From the NCBI GenBank assembly GCA_036639635.1, contig JAVWIF010000013.1, positions 1 through 38,901 of the forward strand: a stretch of DNA of 38,901 nt. Reading direction: 5' to 3'. Shown one piece after another: positions 1-7,853 of this stretch (positions are counted from its first letter, which is position 1; every line of letters begins with the position of its first letter). The stretch is from JAVWIF01 sp036639635. Its GTDB lineage: Bacteria > Bacillota_I > Bacilli_A > Erysipelotrichales > Erysipelotrichaceae. The notes beneath the pieces were generated by a model. That model was given only the letters and a program-made list of their open reading frames with translations, searched no databases and was not told where the DNA came from. The position numbers and the translations under genes were made by a program.

Positions 1-175
1 CATGTACATCTACATCCAGGATGGCAAGGAAGAATAGGCGCTTTTCTATATCGTATTCTCTTTCGTGATTGGTACCACATATTTCGCATGTTCTTTCGTC
101 TTTAGCGACCCACCAATGCACTTTTTTTATGCCAGCATCTTTAGAATTGCACTCCGATTCATATAGTTGATTGTT
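1..175 (-). pseudogene. Truncated phage-like fragment, possibly minor head protein
   Basis: The minus strand reads open from position 175 to the window edge (58 codons), directly after an in-frame TGA at 176-178. There is no ATG and no ribosome binding site, so the 5' end is missing. The translation contains HWWVAKDERTCEICG, a Trp-rich stretch followed by a CxxC pair. This loosely resembles the C-terminal motif of SPP1 gp7/Mu gpF-type head morphogenesis proteins, but I cannot test that. It lies downstream of a phage lysis cassette on the same strand, which supports a prophage remnant. The reading frame may continue outside the window. Confidence 0.3.
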
Positions 176-240
176 TCAGTTTGCACAAGCTTTTAAGTAT
201 CTTTAAGTAAAAGCTAAAAGTACTCCATAAATAAGAAAAG

Positions 241-286
241 TAAAAAAACAAGAGTTTAACCTTCTTTATCAGGCAAAACTCTTGTT
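241..286 (-). terminator. Intrinsic terminator of the lysis cassette
   Basis: An 11-bp inverted repeat (247-257 with 276-286, AACAAGAGTTT and its complement) is followed on the minus strand by a run of seven T (242-248). It lies about 95 bp beyond the endolysin stop codon and would end holin-endolysin transcription. Confidence 0.75.
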
Positions 287-380
287 ACATTATTATTAAA
301 TTCACACCAAAGAAAACAACCTTATATTCGTTGTTTTGATATAACTTTCATTTGAATTAATTCTATTGGAAAATGCCGTT

Positions 381-1202
381 TTATTTAAATGTACCTAGTG
401 GGATGTTTGTCGCTATATTACGACAAGGTACAAATCGTCTTGTACCATTTCCAGATAAATATGAAATCCAAACATATCCATCATTTTTTACATAATAGTC
501 ATAATGAATAGCCATACCAGCATTATAATAAGCAACCGCATGACTAGCTTGTGTTGGCTCGTTGGAAACTTCTACATATTGATTAGGTGTAAATGTTCCC
601 ACTTCTCTAACAGCATTCCATTGTGGAGGTTTTACATTTGGAACACTAGGAGAAACTGAACTTATTAGTTTCCATGGCCATTGTTTACATATTCCAATTA
701 GTTCTGTACCATCAATAAAGCATGCTGACTCTATTGGCATATTATTTGGTAAATGATATACGCCATATGCATTTTTATCATAAGGTCGAGTAAACTTGCC
801 TCGTGCTACTTCTAAGTGTAAATGATTTCCAGTAGCATACCCTGCGGTGCCTTCTTGCGCCATTTGAATACCTTGTGCATATTGAATACCCACTCTAATA
901 CCACTTAAATCATTGTCATGTATCACCATAATCGTTGCATAATCAATAATACCATTTGCAAATCTAACCGTATTTAATGATTCCCAAAATACGGCATTTC
1001 CATTTTGTGATGAATCTACATATTTACATTTTGCACTAAAAGGAAAATAAGCAAGGTCTCTACCCGTATCTTTTCCTACACTATCCATAGCAAATGTTCC
1101 TAAATGTGTTCCTTCATTATCTCCTTGCGAACAGTTCGCAATACTCATAGGAAACAATATATCTTCTATTCCTGATCGAATGCTCTTTTGTCCAGCTTTC
1201 AT
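381..1202 (-). CDS. Phage endolysin, M23 peptidase plus C-terminal SH3-type wall-binding domain
   Basis: This 273-residue protein should cut peptidoglycan cross-bridges or stems at the end of phage infection. The N-terminal half has the M23/LytM zinc-site pattern: H33 and D40 in GTHLGTFAMD, and the HxH pair H127/H129 in GNHLHLEV. The C-terminal third (about 195-273) resembles SH3_5 wall-binding domains, with NDGYVWISY followed by a Gly-rich stretch and RRFVP. There is no signal peptide, as expected for an enzyme released through a holin. The start at 1202 has a strong GAGGAGG site. The holin gene lies only 11 bp upstream. No other complete phage gene is visible, so this is either the end of a prophage outside the window or a remnant. 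Family assignment is confident; the bond cut is not. Confidence 0.85.
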   Translation of the reverse strand: MKAGQKSIRSGIEDILFPMSIANCSQGDNEGTHLGTFAMDSVGKDTGRDLAYFPFSAKCKYVDSSQNGNAVFWESLNTVRFANGIIDYATIMVIHDNDLSGIRVGIQYAQGIQMAQEGTAGYATGNHLHLEVARGKFTRPYDKNAYGVYHLPNNMPIESACFIDGTELIGICKQWPWKLISSVSPSVPNVKPPQWNAVREVGTFTPNQYVEVSNEPTQASHAVAYYNAGMAIHYDYYVKNDGYVWISYLSGNGTRRFVPCRNIATNIPLGTFK

Positions 1203-1213
1203 AAGAACCTCCT

Positions 1214-1480
1214 CTATTTGTTAATTTCTGGTTTTGTATACTCTAAAGCCCGTTTACTATCACCAAGCCCTGTAGTTGTAGGATCGACAATAATTCCAAG
1301 TACCGTTAATACTGCAAATAAAGCATTTACAACACTTAATAGCTTATTTCCTAAATCCCCTAAATCAATACTATAATGAAACAATGAAGCTATAACTTGA
1401 ATTAACAATAAAATAGCAGGTATGATACTTACGTAAAACTGTTTGTTTTTTAATCTAATACTCCAGTTAATTTTATTCAT
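1214..1480 (-). CDS. Phage holin, phi LC3 family
   Basis: This 88-residue membrane protein would form the lesion that lets the endolysin reach the wall. It starts with the family-typical INWSIRLKNKQFYVSIIP, has two hydrophobic segments (about 15-35 and 48-66), and ends with VDPTTTGLGDSKRAL and a short charged tail. This closely matches phi LC3-type holins (Phage_holin_1) in length and motif order. It is immediately upstream of the endolysin on the same strand, the usual holin-lysin order. A GAAAGGAA-like site precedes the ATG. Confidence 0.92.
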   Translation of the reverse strand: MNKINWSIRLKNKQFYVSIIPAILLLIQVIASLFHYSIDLGDLGNKLLSVVNALFAVLTVLGIIVDPTTTGLGDSKRALEYTKPEINK

Positions 1481-1564
1481 TTCTATATTCCTTTCTCTTC
1501 CGTTCTTGAAGTACCCTATACTATTCTACTGTATGCGATATTGCCTCTATCTTTGTCTCCTTAT

Positions 1565-1591
1565 ATAAAAAAAAGACATATTGCTATGTCT
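1565..1591 (-). terminator. Intrinsic terminator after the GNAT gene
   Basis: The stem AGACATA/TATGTCT (1574-1580 with 1585-1591) with a four-base loop is followed on the minus strand by a T-run. It overlaps the stop codon of the acetyltransferase gene and would end the rimO-glycosylase-GNAT transcript. Confidence 0.8.
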
Positions 1592-2081
1592 AAATATCAA
1601 GTTGCAAAATGTAATCATCCATAATAAAGCCATGGCTAATATCTGTTTGAACGGCATCAATTGTCAAAAAGCCTTTTCCTTTATATACATCTAAACTATG
1701 CTGATTATATTTGTTACATGTTAAATATATTGCCGTTTTATGTAGATCTTTAGCTAATGCTATTGCTCGTTGAAGTAACAATGTTGAATAATGTTTTCCA
1801 CGTTTTTCTTTACATACGTATAATTTACTTAAAAACAAACGTTCTTCTTCTGGCTTTACACCGCAATATGCAACCATAACGCCTTCTTCGTATGCTATAA
1901 AATAAGTATAATGTTCTTCTTGAATCGCTTGTTTTATTGCATCATAACTTTGATACTTTTCGACCATATAATCAATTTGTTCTAGGGTAATGATGTTCGT
2001 AAAGTACTCATGCCATATATGGCTTGCTAAAGCAGCAAGCTCTTGTAATTGTTCTTCTGTTTTACATTCCTTTATTTCCAT
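1590..2081 (-). CDS. GNAT-family N-acetyltransferase
   Basis: This 163-residue protein has the GNAT fold. Strand 4 and the CoA-binding loop are seen in LSKLYVCKEKRGKHYSTLLL (about 84-103), and the C-terminal motif in NQHSLDVYKGKGF, where Y133 sits in the usual general-acid position. It would transfer an acetyl group to an amine of unknown identity. It is the last gene of a likely three-gene unit, 15 bp after the DNA glycosylase gene and just before a terminator. A site like GAAGGAG precedes the ATG. Substrate cannot be told from sequence. Confidence 0.85.
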   Translation of the reverse strand: MEIKECKTEEQLQELAALASHIWHEYFTNIITLEQIDYMVEKYQSYDAIKQAIQEEHYTYFIAYEEGVMVAYCGVKPEEERLFLSKLYVCKEKRGKHYSTLLLQRAIALAKDLHKTAIYLTCNKYNQHSLDVYKGKGFLTIDAVQTDISHGFIMDDYILQLDI

Positions 2082-2096
2082 AAAAAGTTTTCTCCT

Positions 2097-2585
2097 TCAT
2101 TCTTTTCTATTTAAATAAGATAATGCAGTCTTCCATTGTTTGAATAATATTTCTTCTTTTATACTACGGTTTGCATTGCTTGTACTAGGTAAATATACAC
2201 AAGGTACTTGTAGACTAGAAAAATGTTTCAGATATAAATCATAGCTCTTCTTTCCGTTACAAACGACTTGTTCAATACTAGAAAAGTCTGCTAACAATCT
2301 AGCAATATCATTGACTACTTCATTTTTTATATTAGAATCAAGACTTCCTACTCGTTCACATTCACCAATCACATCCCATAACACAATATGATGAGTGATA
2401 ATAAGTTCTTTTTTTTGTTCATAAGAAGTAATTGGTTCTTGAAATATATCTTCCATAATACGCCAAAAACGATTTTGTTTATAGCCATAGTACTCTTGTT
2501 TATCTAGTGAAGTAACACTTGGCATGGAACCTAATATCAATACTTTAGGTTCTACCGATATAATTGGTTTTAAGCCTTTTAGCAC
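2097..2585 (-). CDS. DNA-deoxyinosine (hypoxanthine) glycosylase, uracil-DNA glycosylase superfamily
   Basis: This 162-residue enzyme should remove deaminated bases from DNA in base excision repair. Motif 1 is LGSMPSVTSL (18-27), followed by YYGYKQNRFW with N38 in the position typical of the HDG (family 6) branch, and the second conserved site PSTSNAN (133-139). Family 6 members act mainly on hypoxanthine rather than uracil. Length is normal. The start codon overlaps the end of rimO by 7 bp, so the two genes are probably translationally coupled. Confidence 0.85.
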   Translation of the reverse strand: MLKGLKPIISVEPKVLILGSMPSVTSLDKQEYYGYKQNRFWRIMEDIFQEPITSYEQKKELIITHHIVLWDVIGECERVGSLDSNIKNEVVNDIARLLADFSSIEQVVCNGKKSYDLYLKHFSSLQVPCVYLPSTSNANRSIKEEILFKQWKTALSYLNRKE

Positions 2586-3880
2586 TCTTCAATACCTATA
2601 AAATCATGTGGTAAAGCTTCTGTAATTCTTACCTTTACAAATGTTCCAAAAGGAATATAGCGTTCACTCTTAAACATTACAATACCATCAATTTCATCTG
2701 GCGCACTGCTAACACCACGTCCACGATACGTTCCACTTAAGCCTTCTTGATCCTCTACAAGAACTTCAATAACTTCACCAACCATTTTTGTTTGGTTTGC
2801 TAAAGAAATCTGTTGCTGACGTTCCATAAGCTTAGCTAATCGAATTTCTTTATCTTCTTCACTAACGCTTTGTACCATTGTATAAGCAGGAGTATCTTCT
2901 TCAGGAGAATATGTAAATGCACCCATTCTATCCCAATGTACATCTTCTACAAATTGCATAAGTTCTTGAAAGTCATCTTCACTTTCACTTGGAAAACCAA
3001 TAATAAATGTCGTTCTTAGAACAGGATACTGATACGTTTCTCGTATCTTTTTAATTAGTTTTAAAACATCTGCTTTACTTCCACGTCGATTCATCAAAGC
3101 TAACATACGATCATTCGCATGTTGCATAGGAATATCAAAATAAGGTAATACCTTTGGAAGTTTTGCCATTCCTTCAATAAGTTCATCATCAATTTCATCT
3201 GGATACATATAAAGAATACGAATCCAATGAAAACCTTCAATCTTATGTACTTCTTTTAACAATTCTAACAAACAACGTTTCTCATATAAATCAACGCCAT
3301 ACTTTGTCGTGTCTTGTGCAATTAACACAAGTTCTTTTACACCACGTTTTGCTAATACTTTTGCTTCTTCCACAATTTGTTCTATCGGAAATGATACATT
3401 GCCTCCACGTATTAAAGGTATTGCACAATAGGTGCAACAATTACTGCAGCCTTCTGCAATTTTTAAATAAGCTGTCCATGGTTTGCTTGATACTTTTCGT
3501 TCACACTTATCGTAGCTCACTAAATCGTGTCCATCTAACAAGCCTCCCAATATTTCGTGCAAATGAGGATACTCATTTATACTTATTACAGCATCAATCT
3601 CAGGAATCTCTGTTTCTAACATTTCTTTATAACGTTGTGCTAAACATCCAACAACAATCAATTTTTTACATTTATCTTTCTTGTATTCTGCCATTTTAAA
3701 AATTGTATTAATAGCTTCTTCTTTAGCTGAATTAATAAATCCACAAGTATTAATAATAATTGCTTCTGCTTCACTAGCATTATGTACAAGTTCATGATTA
3801 CCACTTGTTATCATGCCCATCATCTTTTCACTATCTACTAGGTTTTTACTGCATCCTAATGATATAAATCCTATTTTCAT
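2579..3880 (-). CDS. rimO: Ribosomal protein S12 (Asp) methylthiotransferase RimO
   Basis: RimO adds a methylthio group to an aspartate of ribosomal protein S12 using two iron-sulfur clusters and SAM. The 433-residue protein has the N-terminal UPF0004 domain with cluster cysteines C10, C46 and C79 (SLGCSKNLVDSE, INTCGF, VVGCLAQRY). The radical-SAM CxxxCxxC is at C145, C149 and C152, followed by AIPLIRGG, which distinguishes RimO from MiaB. A TRAM domain ends the protein (about 370-433). I place the start at 3880 rather than an in-frame ATG at 3901, because GGAGGTAACAAT directly precedes it. It heads the unit with the glycosylase and GNAT genes. Confidence 0.95.
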   Translation of the reverse strand: MKIGFISLGCSKNLVDSEKMMGMITSGNHELVHNASEAEAIIINTCGFINSAKEEAINTIFKMAEYKKDKCKKLIVVGCLAQRYKEMLETEIPEIDAVISINEYPHLHEILGGLLDGHDLVSYDKCERKVSSKPWTAYLKIAEGCSNCCTYCAIPLIRGGNVSFPIEQIVEEAKVLAKRGVKELVLIAQDTTKYGVDLYEKRCLLELLKEVHKIEGFHWIRILYMYPDEIDDELIEGMAKLPKVLPYFDIPMQHANDRMLALMNRRGSKADVLKLIKKIRETYQYPVLRTTFIIGFPSESEDDFQELMQFVEDVHWDRMGAFTYSPEEDTPAYTMVQSVSEEDKEIRLAKLMERQQQISLANQTKMVGEVIEVLVEDQEGLSGTYRGRGVSSAPDEIDGIVMFKSERYIPFGTFVKVRITEALPHDFIGIEEC

Positions 3881-4026
3881 ATTGTTACCTCCACTATGCA
3901 AATACTTTATTAATATAACACAAATACGTTTTTACTGAAAGCAATAATACTATCAAATTATGATATTTATCGTTTCTGCTTATATATGCTATATTTATAC
4001 TCTTTTTGTCAAAAATAGGCTTATTC

Positions 4027-4106
4027 TGCGTATTTGGGATGTTTTAGCAATATTTATAGTGCGTATTTGGGATGTTTTTGTATTTACTTAACTGCGTATT
4101 TATGAT
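4027..4106 (+). repeat. Three direct repeats with a 33-bp period over the ATPase promoter
   Basis: TGCGTATTTGGGATGTTTT occurs at 4027-4045 and 4060-4078. A third, diverged copy, TGCGTATTTATGAT, begins at 4093. The copy starts are exactly 33 bp apart twice, about three DNA helical turns. Only the first 14-19 bases are conserved; the rest of each unit differs. The second copy touches the -35 box and the third supplies the -10 box of the putative promoter, so this looks like a phased operator array. Confidence 0.75.
4078..4106 (+). promoter_or_regulatory. Putative promoter of the AAA/DUF4143-type ATPase gene
   Basis: TTGTAT (4078-4083) and TATGAT (4101-4106) are separated by 17 bp, about 30 bp upstream of the chosen ATG. 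Both boxes overlap copies of the 33-bp-spaced repeat. Confidence 0.5.
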
Positions 4107-4134
4107 ATGCTTGAAAAAAGAAGGTGGTTCCATT

Positions 4135-4895
4135 ATGTATAAAAGAAAGATATATGACAATTTAAAAGCATGGAAAGAAGAATCCAATGGTAAAACTGCT
4201 TTATTAATTCAAGGTGCAAGACGTATAGGGAAATCAACTGTTAGTGAAGAATTCGCAAAAAACGAATATGCTAGCTATATTCTTATTGACTTCTCTATTG
4301 CATCACAGAGTGTAAAAGAACTCTTTGATGATGTTTCAAATTTAGATTATCTATTTCTACAGTTGCAGTTACAATATCACACCGATTTATATGAAAGAAA
4401 ATCGCTCATAGTTTTTGATGAAGTTCAATTATGTCCAAAAGCTAGACAGGCTATCAAAGTTTTAGTAAAGGATTATCGTTATGATTATATTGAAACCGGT
4501 TCCCTGATTTCTATTAAAAAAAATGTAAAAGATATTCTTATTCCAAGTGAAGAAAGAAAAATAGAAATGTATCCAATGGACTACGAAGAATTNNNNNNNN
4601 NNNNNNNNNNNNNNNNNNNNNNNNNNNNNNNNNNNNNNNNNNNNNNNNNNNNNNNNNNNNNNNNNNNNNNNNNNNNNNNNNNNNNNNNNNNNTTATTTTA
4701 GCAAAGAAAAATAAAATTTGTCCAATTGAAGTTAAATCTTCTGCATATAAGAAGCATGTGTCTTTAGATGCTTTTTACGAAAAGTATTCAGATAGAATAA
4801 TACATCGTTATATCCTTCATAGCAAAGATTTATCAAAAGACAAAGATATTTTTTGTTATCCTATTTATATGACACAATTTTTGTCTGACAAGTAA
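4135..4895 (+). CDS. AAA/DUF4143-type ATPase, interrupted by a sequencing gap
   Basis: The 5' part (4135-4592, 152 codons) encodes an AAA_14-type P-loop domain: Walker A GARRIGKST (27-35) and Walker B SLIVFDEVQ with D95/E96. After the gap, 4695-4895 encodes a typical DUF4143 C-terminus, with CPIEVKSSAYKKH, LDAFYEKYS and a YMTQFL end. The two parts are in different frames if the gap is taken as 100 bases, and the family is usually above 400 residues, so several hundred bases are probably missing. I chose the ATG at 4135 (GAAGGTGG upstream) over an upstream in-frame start. The cellular role of this family is poorly defined. Such genes often occur in several copies per genome, which may explain the assembly break. 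Confidence 0.8.
4593..4692. other. Assembly gap of 100 N
   Basis: Exactly 100 unknown bases inside the ATPase gene, the conventional placeholder for a gap of unknown size. The flanking frames do not match across 100 bases. Confidence 0.95.
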
Positions 4896-4909
4896 GGTAA
4901 AGACCAGCA

Positions 4910-4941
4910 AAAAGAGAGTGCCAAATAATGCGCTCTCTTTT
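4910..4941. terminator. Bidirectional terminator between convergent ATPase and yhaM genes
   Basis: An 11-bp stem with one G-U pair (4910-4920 with 4931-4941, AAAAGAGAG core) and a 10-base loop has T-rich tails on both strands. It lies between the plus-strand ATPase and the minus-strand yhaM, overlapping the yhaM stop codon. Confidence 0.8.
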
Positions 4942-5884
4942 ATTGTTCTTCGTCTTTACTTTTATAGAAACAACGATTCTCTAAAGCAAAAATACGAGTT
5001 GTAAATTCACCTGGATTGATTTGTTTTAAAGCTTTCTCAATGGTATTCATACGTGCATCAATATTATCAATAAGATATAACATTTCAGCTTCTGGTATCA
5101 TTGGTAAAACTGGTGAACCATATTCATATACTCCGTGATGAGATAAAATCATATGTCTCAACAAAATAACTTCTTCGCCCTCAATCCCTAACTCTTTTGC
5201 TTTATTATCTACCATTGATTGCATAATAGAGATATGTCCAAGTAATTTTCCTTCCATTGTATATTCAGTAATAATTGCTCCACTTAATTCTATTAATTTT
5301 CCAATATCGTGAAGAATAACCCCTCCATATAACACATCCTTAGACAATAAAGGATATTGTAAACAAAGATTGCTAGCAATATCTAACATTCCTATTACAT
5401 GGGTTGCCAAGCCACCAACAAAGTCATGGTGGTTTTTTGAAGCAGCTGGATATTCATAAAAATCTTTTTCATAATCTGCTAAAATACTTTTTACGATACT
5501 CGCTATTTTTTCGTTTTTTAATTCACTTAATTTTGCTTGCATCCGTTGCTTTAATTCATCTTTAGAAATTGGTCCCTCTTTTACATAATCACTAATGTCC
5601 ATATCACTTTGATCTAAAATTTCAGCGCCTTGCACACGAAACTGTAATTGTTTGTTATGAGAAATCACATCTCCACTAGCTTGTATTAATAATCCAGGTT
5701 CATATTGATATAAAGTTTCCTCACTTACATTCCAATATTTTGCATCCATTGTTCCTGTTTTATCTTGTAATACAAATGACAAATAAGGAGCTCCCTTAGC
5801 AGTTACGCCTCTGTTTACCTGTGTTAACAAAACTGTTATGTTTCCTTTGAAGCCATCTTTTAATTCTTCAATTCTACAGCTCAT
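4940..5884 (-). CDS. yhaM: 3'-5' exoribonuclease YhaM
   Basis: YhaM trims RNA and single-stranded DNA from the 3' end. The 314-residue protein has an N-terminal OB-fold (about 10-95, with KGAPYLSFVLQDKTGTMDAK) and a C-terminal HD domain with metal-ligand histidines H152/H153 and H162 and the HD pair H192-D193 in VILHDIGK. Length and motif order match Firmicutes YhaM. It is the last gene of a three-gene unit. Its ATG overlaps the end of the glycosyltransferase-RecX gene by 11 bp, with AAGGAGTGGGG as ribosome binding site inside that gene. A terminator follows. Confidence 0.93.
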   Translation of the reverse strand: MSCRIEELKDGFKGNITVLLTQVNRGVTAKGAPYLSFVLQDKTGTMDAKYWNVSEETLYQYEPGLLIQASGDVISHNKQLQFRVQGAEILDQSDMDISDYVKEGPISKDELKQRMQAKLSELKNEKIASIVKSILADYEKDFYEYPAASKNHHDFVGGLATHVIGMLDIASNLCLQYPLLSKDVLYGGVILHDIGKLIELSGAIITEYTMEGKLLGHISIMQSMVDNKAKELGIEGEEVILLRHMILSHHGVYEYGSPVLPMIPEAEMLYLIDNIDARMNTIEKALKQINPGEFTTRIFALENRCFYKSKDEEQ

Positions 5885-7853
5885 TACCCCACTCCTTATT
5901 CTTTAATTCATTAATAATATCTTCATGTAAAAATCCTTTTTGCATACAATAGGTTAGAATTCTATTCTCTAGTTGTTGTCCTTCATATTTACGTGCATAA
6001 GAACGTTGTGCCTTAAGGATTGTCTTATGTAATGCCTCTTTATCATCTTCATTCTCAAAGTCTAAATGTTCTCCAGTTCTTAATGCAATATCACTATCAA
6101 ATCCTAAAGAAATCAACTTTTTAATAATGGTTTGTTTCTTCATTTTTAAAGATTTCCCTTTAATTGTTGCCATTAACTTTTCCGCCATTTTCGATGCTTT
6201 TATTTTTTCATACTCATCATCAATAGACTCTAAAGCATGTTCAACATCTTCTTTTTCTAAACCTTTGGAGATTAAAGTCCGGCGTATACTCCCTTTTCCA
6301 GCAAGTGAAAAATGCATCTTTTCAATCTTCTGTTGCATATATAATGCATCATTTATATAACCTTTTTCTTCTAATTCATCTAATAATTTATTTACTTCCA
6401 CTTCTTCTAATCCAGGAATGCGATGAAAGTAGAGTTGCATTTCTTTACGCGTATAATCACGAATTCGCAACTTTTTAATTGCTCCAAGATAGCTTTCTAA
6501 ATATATTTCTTTCTTTCGAAAAGCCGCAACTTTATGACGATCTAGCATCGTGTGTAAACGTATTTTATATGAGAAATAATCATCAAGATCAATTAATATT
6601 TTTATTGGTTGGTCTTCTTTTTCATTTTCTACATAAATACGTACATAACCATCGAAGGTTTTTATCTTTGTGACTTCATAAGCATCTTCAAAATCGTTAA
6701 TTGCTTGATAATACACACTTAATATTTTTGAACAAAATACTTTTGAATCATATTTGCTTACTTTTGCTATAGCACGATCATGAAAATCATCACGTTCTTT
6801 TTGTGATAATGCCATAAAGTTTGTTAATTTCTCACCAAATTCTTGTGGTGTTTCAAACAAAAATCCACTATCTCCTTCAAAAACTAAATCTTCTAATACC
6901 TCATCAGGACGCGCAAAAACCGGTAATCCACAAGCAAGTGCTTCAATATATGTCATCCCTTGTGTTTCTGTTAAAGATGCTGAAACAAAACAATCTGCAC
7001 ATGCATAGTATAAGGGGATTTCATCTCTCGTTTTTTTATCGGTAAAAATGACTTGTTTTTCTAAATGATAATTCTTGACCATTGATTTTAAATCATCTAA
7101 TTGTGGTCCCCCTCCTACAATAAACAGTTTGATTTTAGGATTTTTAACATAACGAAAACCTTCGATTGGTATATCAATGCTCTTTTCTTGCGCAATACGA
7201 CCAACAAAGGTAACTACTTGATCATCATCTTCAATATTATATGAATGACGAATTCTTTTAACTTCTTCAAAGTCAATTTCATCGCGATTAAATTTATCAA
7301 AATTTAATCCTGTAGGAATGACGTAAATTGGTGTTTTAACTCCATACTTGACTAACGTTTCTTTGGTTTTATCACTAGGAGAAATAACTGCTTGTGCATT
7401 ATCACCAATAGCACGAGAAAATGAACTTACCACCTTACGTGATACTTTTTCTACTTCCTCAATATCAAAACGATTAAAATAATGCGTATAGTCTTCATAC
7501 ATCGTATGATATGTTGAAACTACTGGAATATTTAAATTCCTTGCAACAATTCTTCCAAACATTCCAACGCCAAACTCCGTATGTACGTGAATGATGTCTA
7601 AGTTCATTTTTCTTATTTCATCACGTGCACTAAAGTGATAAGGCGTAGATAGTCTATACCCATATAACCATTTTAATTCTAAGCCCGGCAAACGTAAAAT
7701 ATTACCTTCTTTTTTCATTGAAATTGCTTTATGATTGGTGATGACAAACACATCATGACCATGTTCTTCTAATTCTTTTTGTAATGTAACTATCGATGAG
7801 ACAACACCATTGATATCAGGTGTATACGTATCTGTAAACAACCCTATTCTCAT
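5874..7853 (-). CDS. Glycolipid glycosyltransferase (GT4) fused to a RecX domain
   Basis: Residues 1-391 are a GT-B glycosyltransferase like alpha-monoglucosyldiacylglycerol synthases: MRIGLFTDTYTPDINGV start, HVHTEFGVGMFG (90-100), STYHTMYEDYTHYF, and the EX7E pair E296/E304 before CGLPVFA. This part should make a membrane glucolipid, perhaps a lipoteichoic acid anchor. Residues about 395-659 look like a whole RecX: a short beta-rich start (400-424) and then helical repeats with AIKKLRIRDYTRKEM, LEEKGYINDALY, GKGSIRRTLISKGLEKEDV and KLISLGFDSD. RecX normally modulates RecA filaments. I see no stop codon or frameshift between the halves. It overlaps the flippase-like gene by 4 bp and yhaM by 11 bp. 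Both domain calls are firm; why they are joined is unknown. Confidence 0.88.
   Translation of the reverse strand: MRIGLFTDTYTPDINGVVSSIVTLQKELEEHGHDVFVITNHKAISMKKEGNILRLPGLELKWLYGYRLSTPYHFSARDEIRKMNLDIIHVHTEFGVGMFGRIVARNLNIPVVSTYHTMYEDYTHYFNRFDIEEVEKVSRKVVSSFSRAIGDNAQAVISPSDKTKETLVKYGVKTPIYVIPTGLNFDKFNRDEIDFEEVKRIRHSYNIEDDDQVVTFVGRIAQEKSIDIPIEGFRYVKNPKIKLFIVGGGPQLDDLKSMVKNYHLEKQVIFTDKKTRDEIPLYYACADCFVSASLTETQGMTYIEALACGLPVFARPDEVLEDLVFEGDSGFLFETPQEFGEKLTNFMALSQKERDDFHDRAIAKVSKYDSKVFCSKILSVYYQAINDFEDAYEVTKIKTFDGYVRIYVENEKEDQPIKILIDLDDYFSYKIRLHTMLDRHKVAAFRKKEIYLESYLGAIKKLRIRDYTRKEMQLYFHRIPGLEEVEVNKLLDELEEKGYINDALYMQQKIEKMHFSLAGKGSIRRTLISKGLEKEDVEHALESIDDEYEKIKASKMAEKLMATIKGKSLKMKKQTIIKKLISLGFDSDIALRTGEHLDFENEDDKEALHKTILKAQRSYARKYEGQQLENRILTYCMQKGFLHEDIINELKNKEWGNEL

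Noticed and set aside
3881..3901. Longer N-terminus of RimO
   Set aside because: The extra seven residues include the GGAGG ribosome binding site, and family proteins begin at MKIGFISLGCSKN.
4027..4106. CRISPR array
   Set aside because: Only three short, diverging copies with no spacer-repeat structure and no cas genes. They overlap a promoter.
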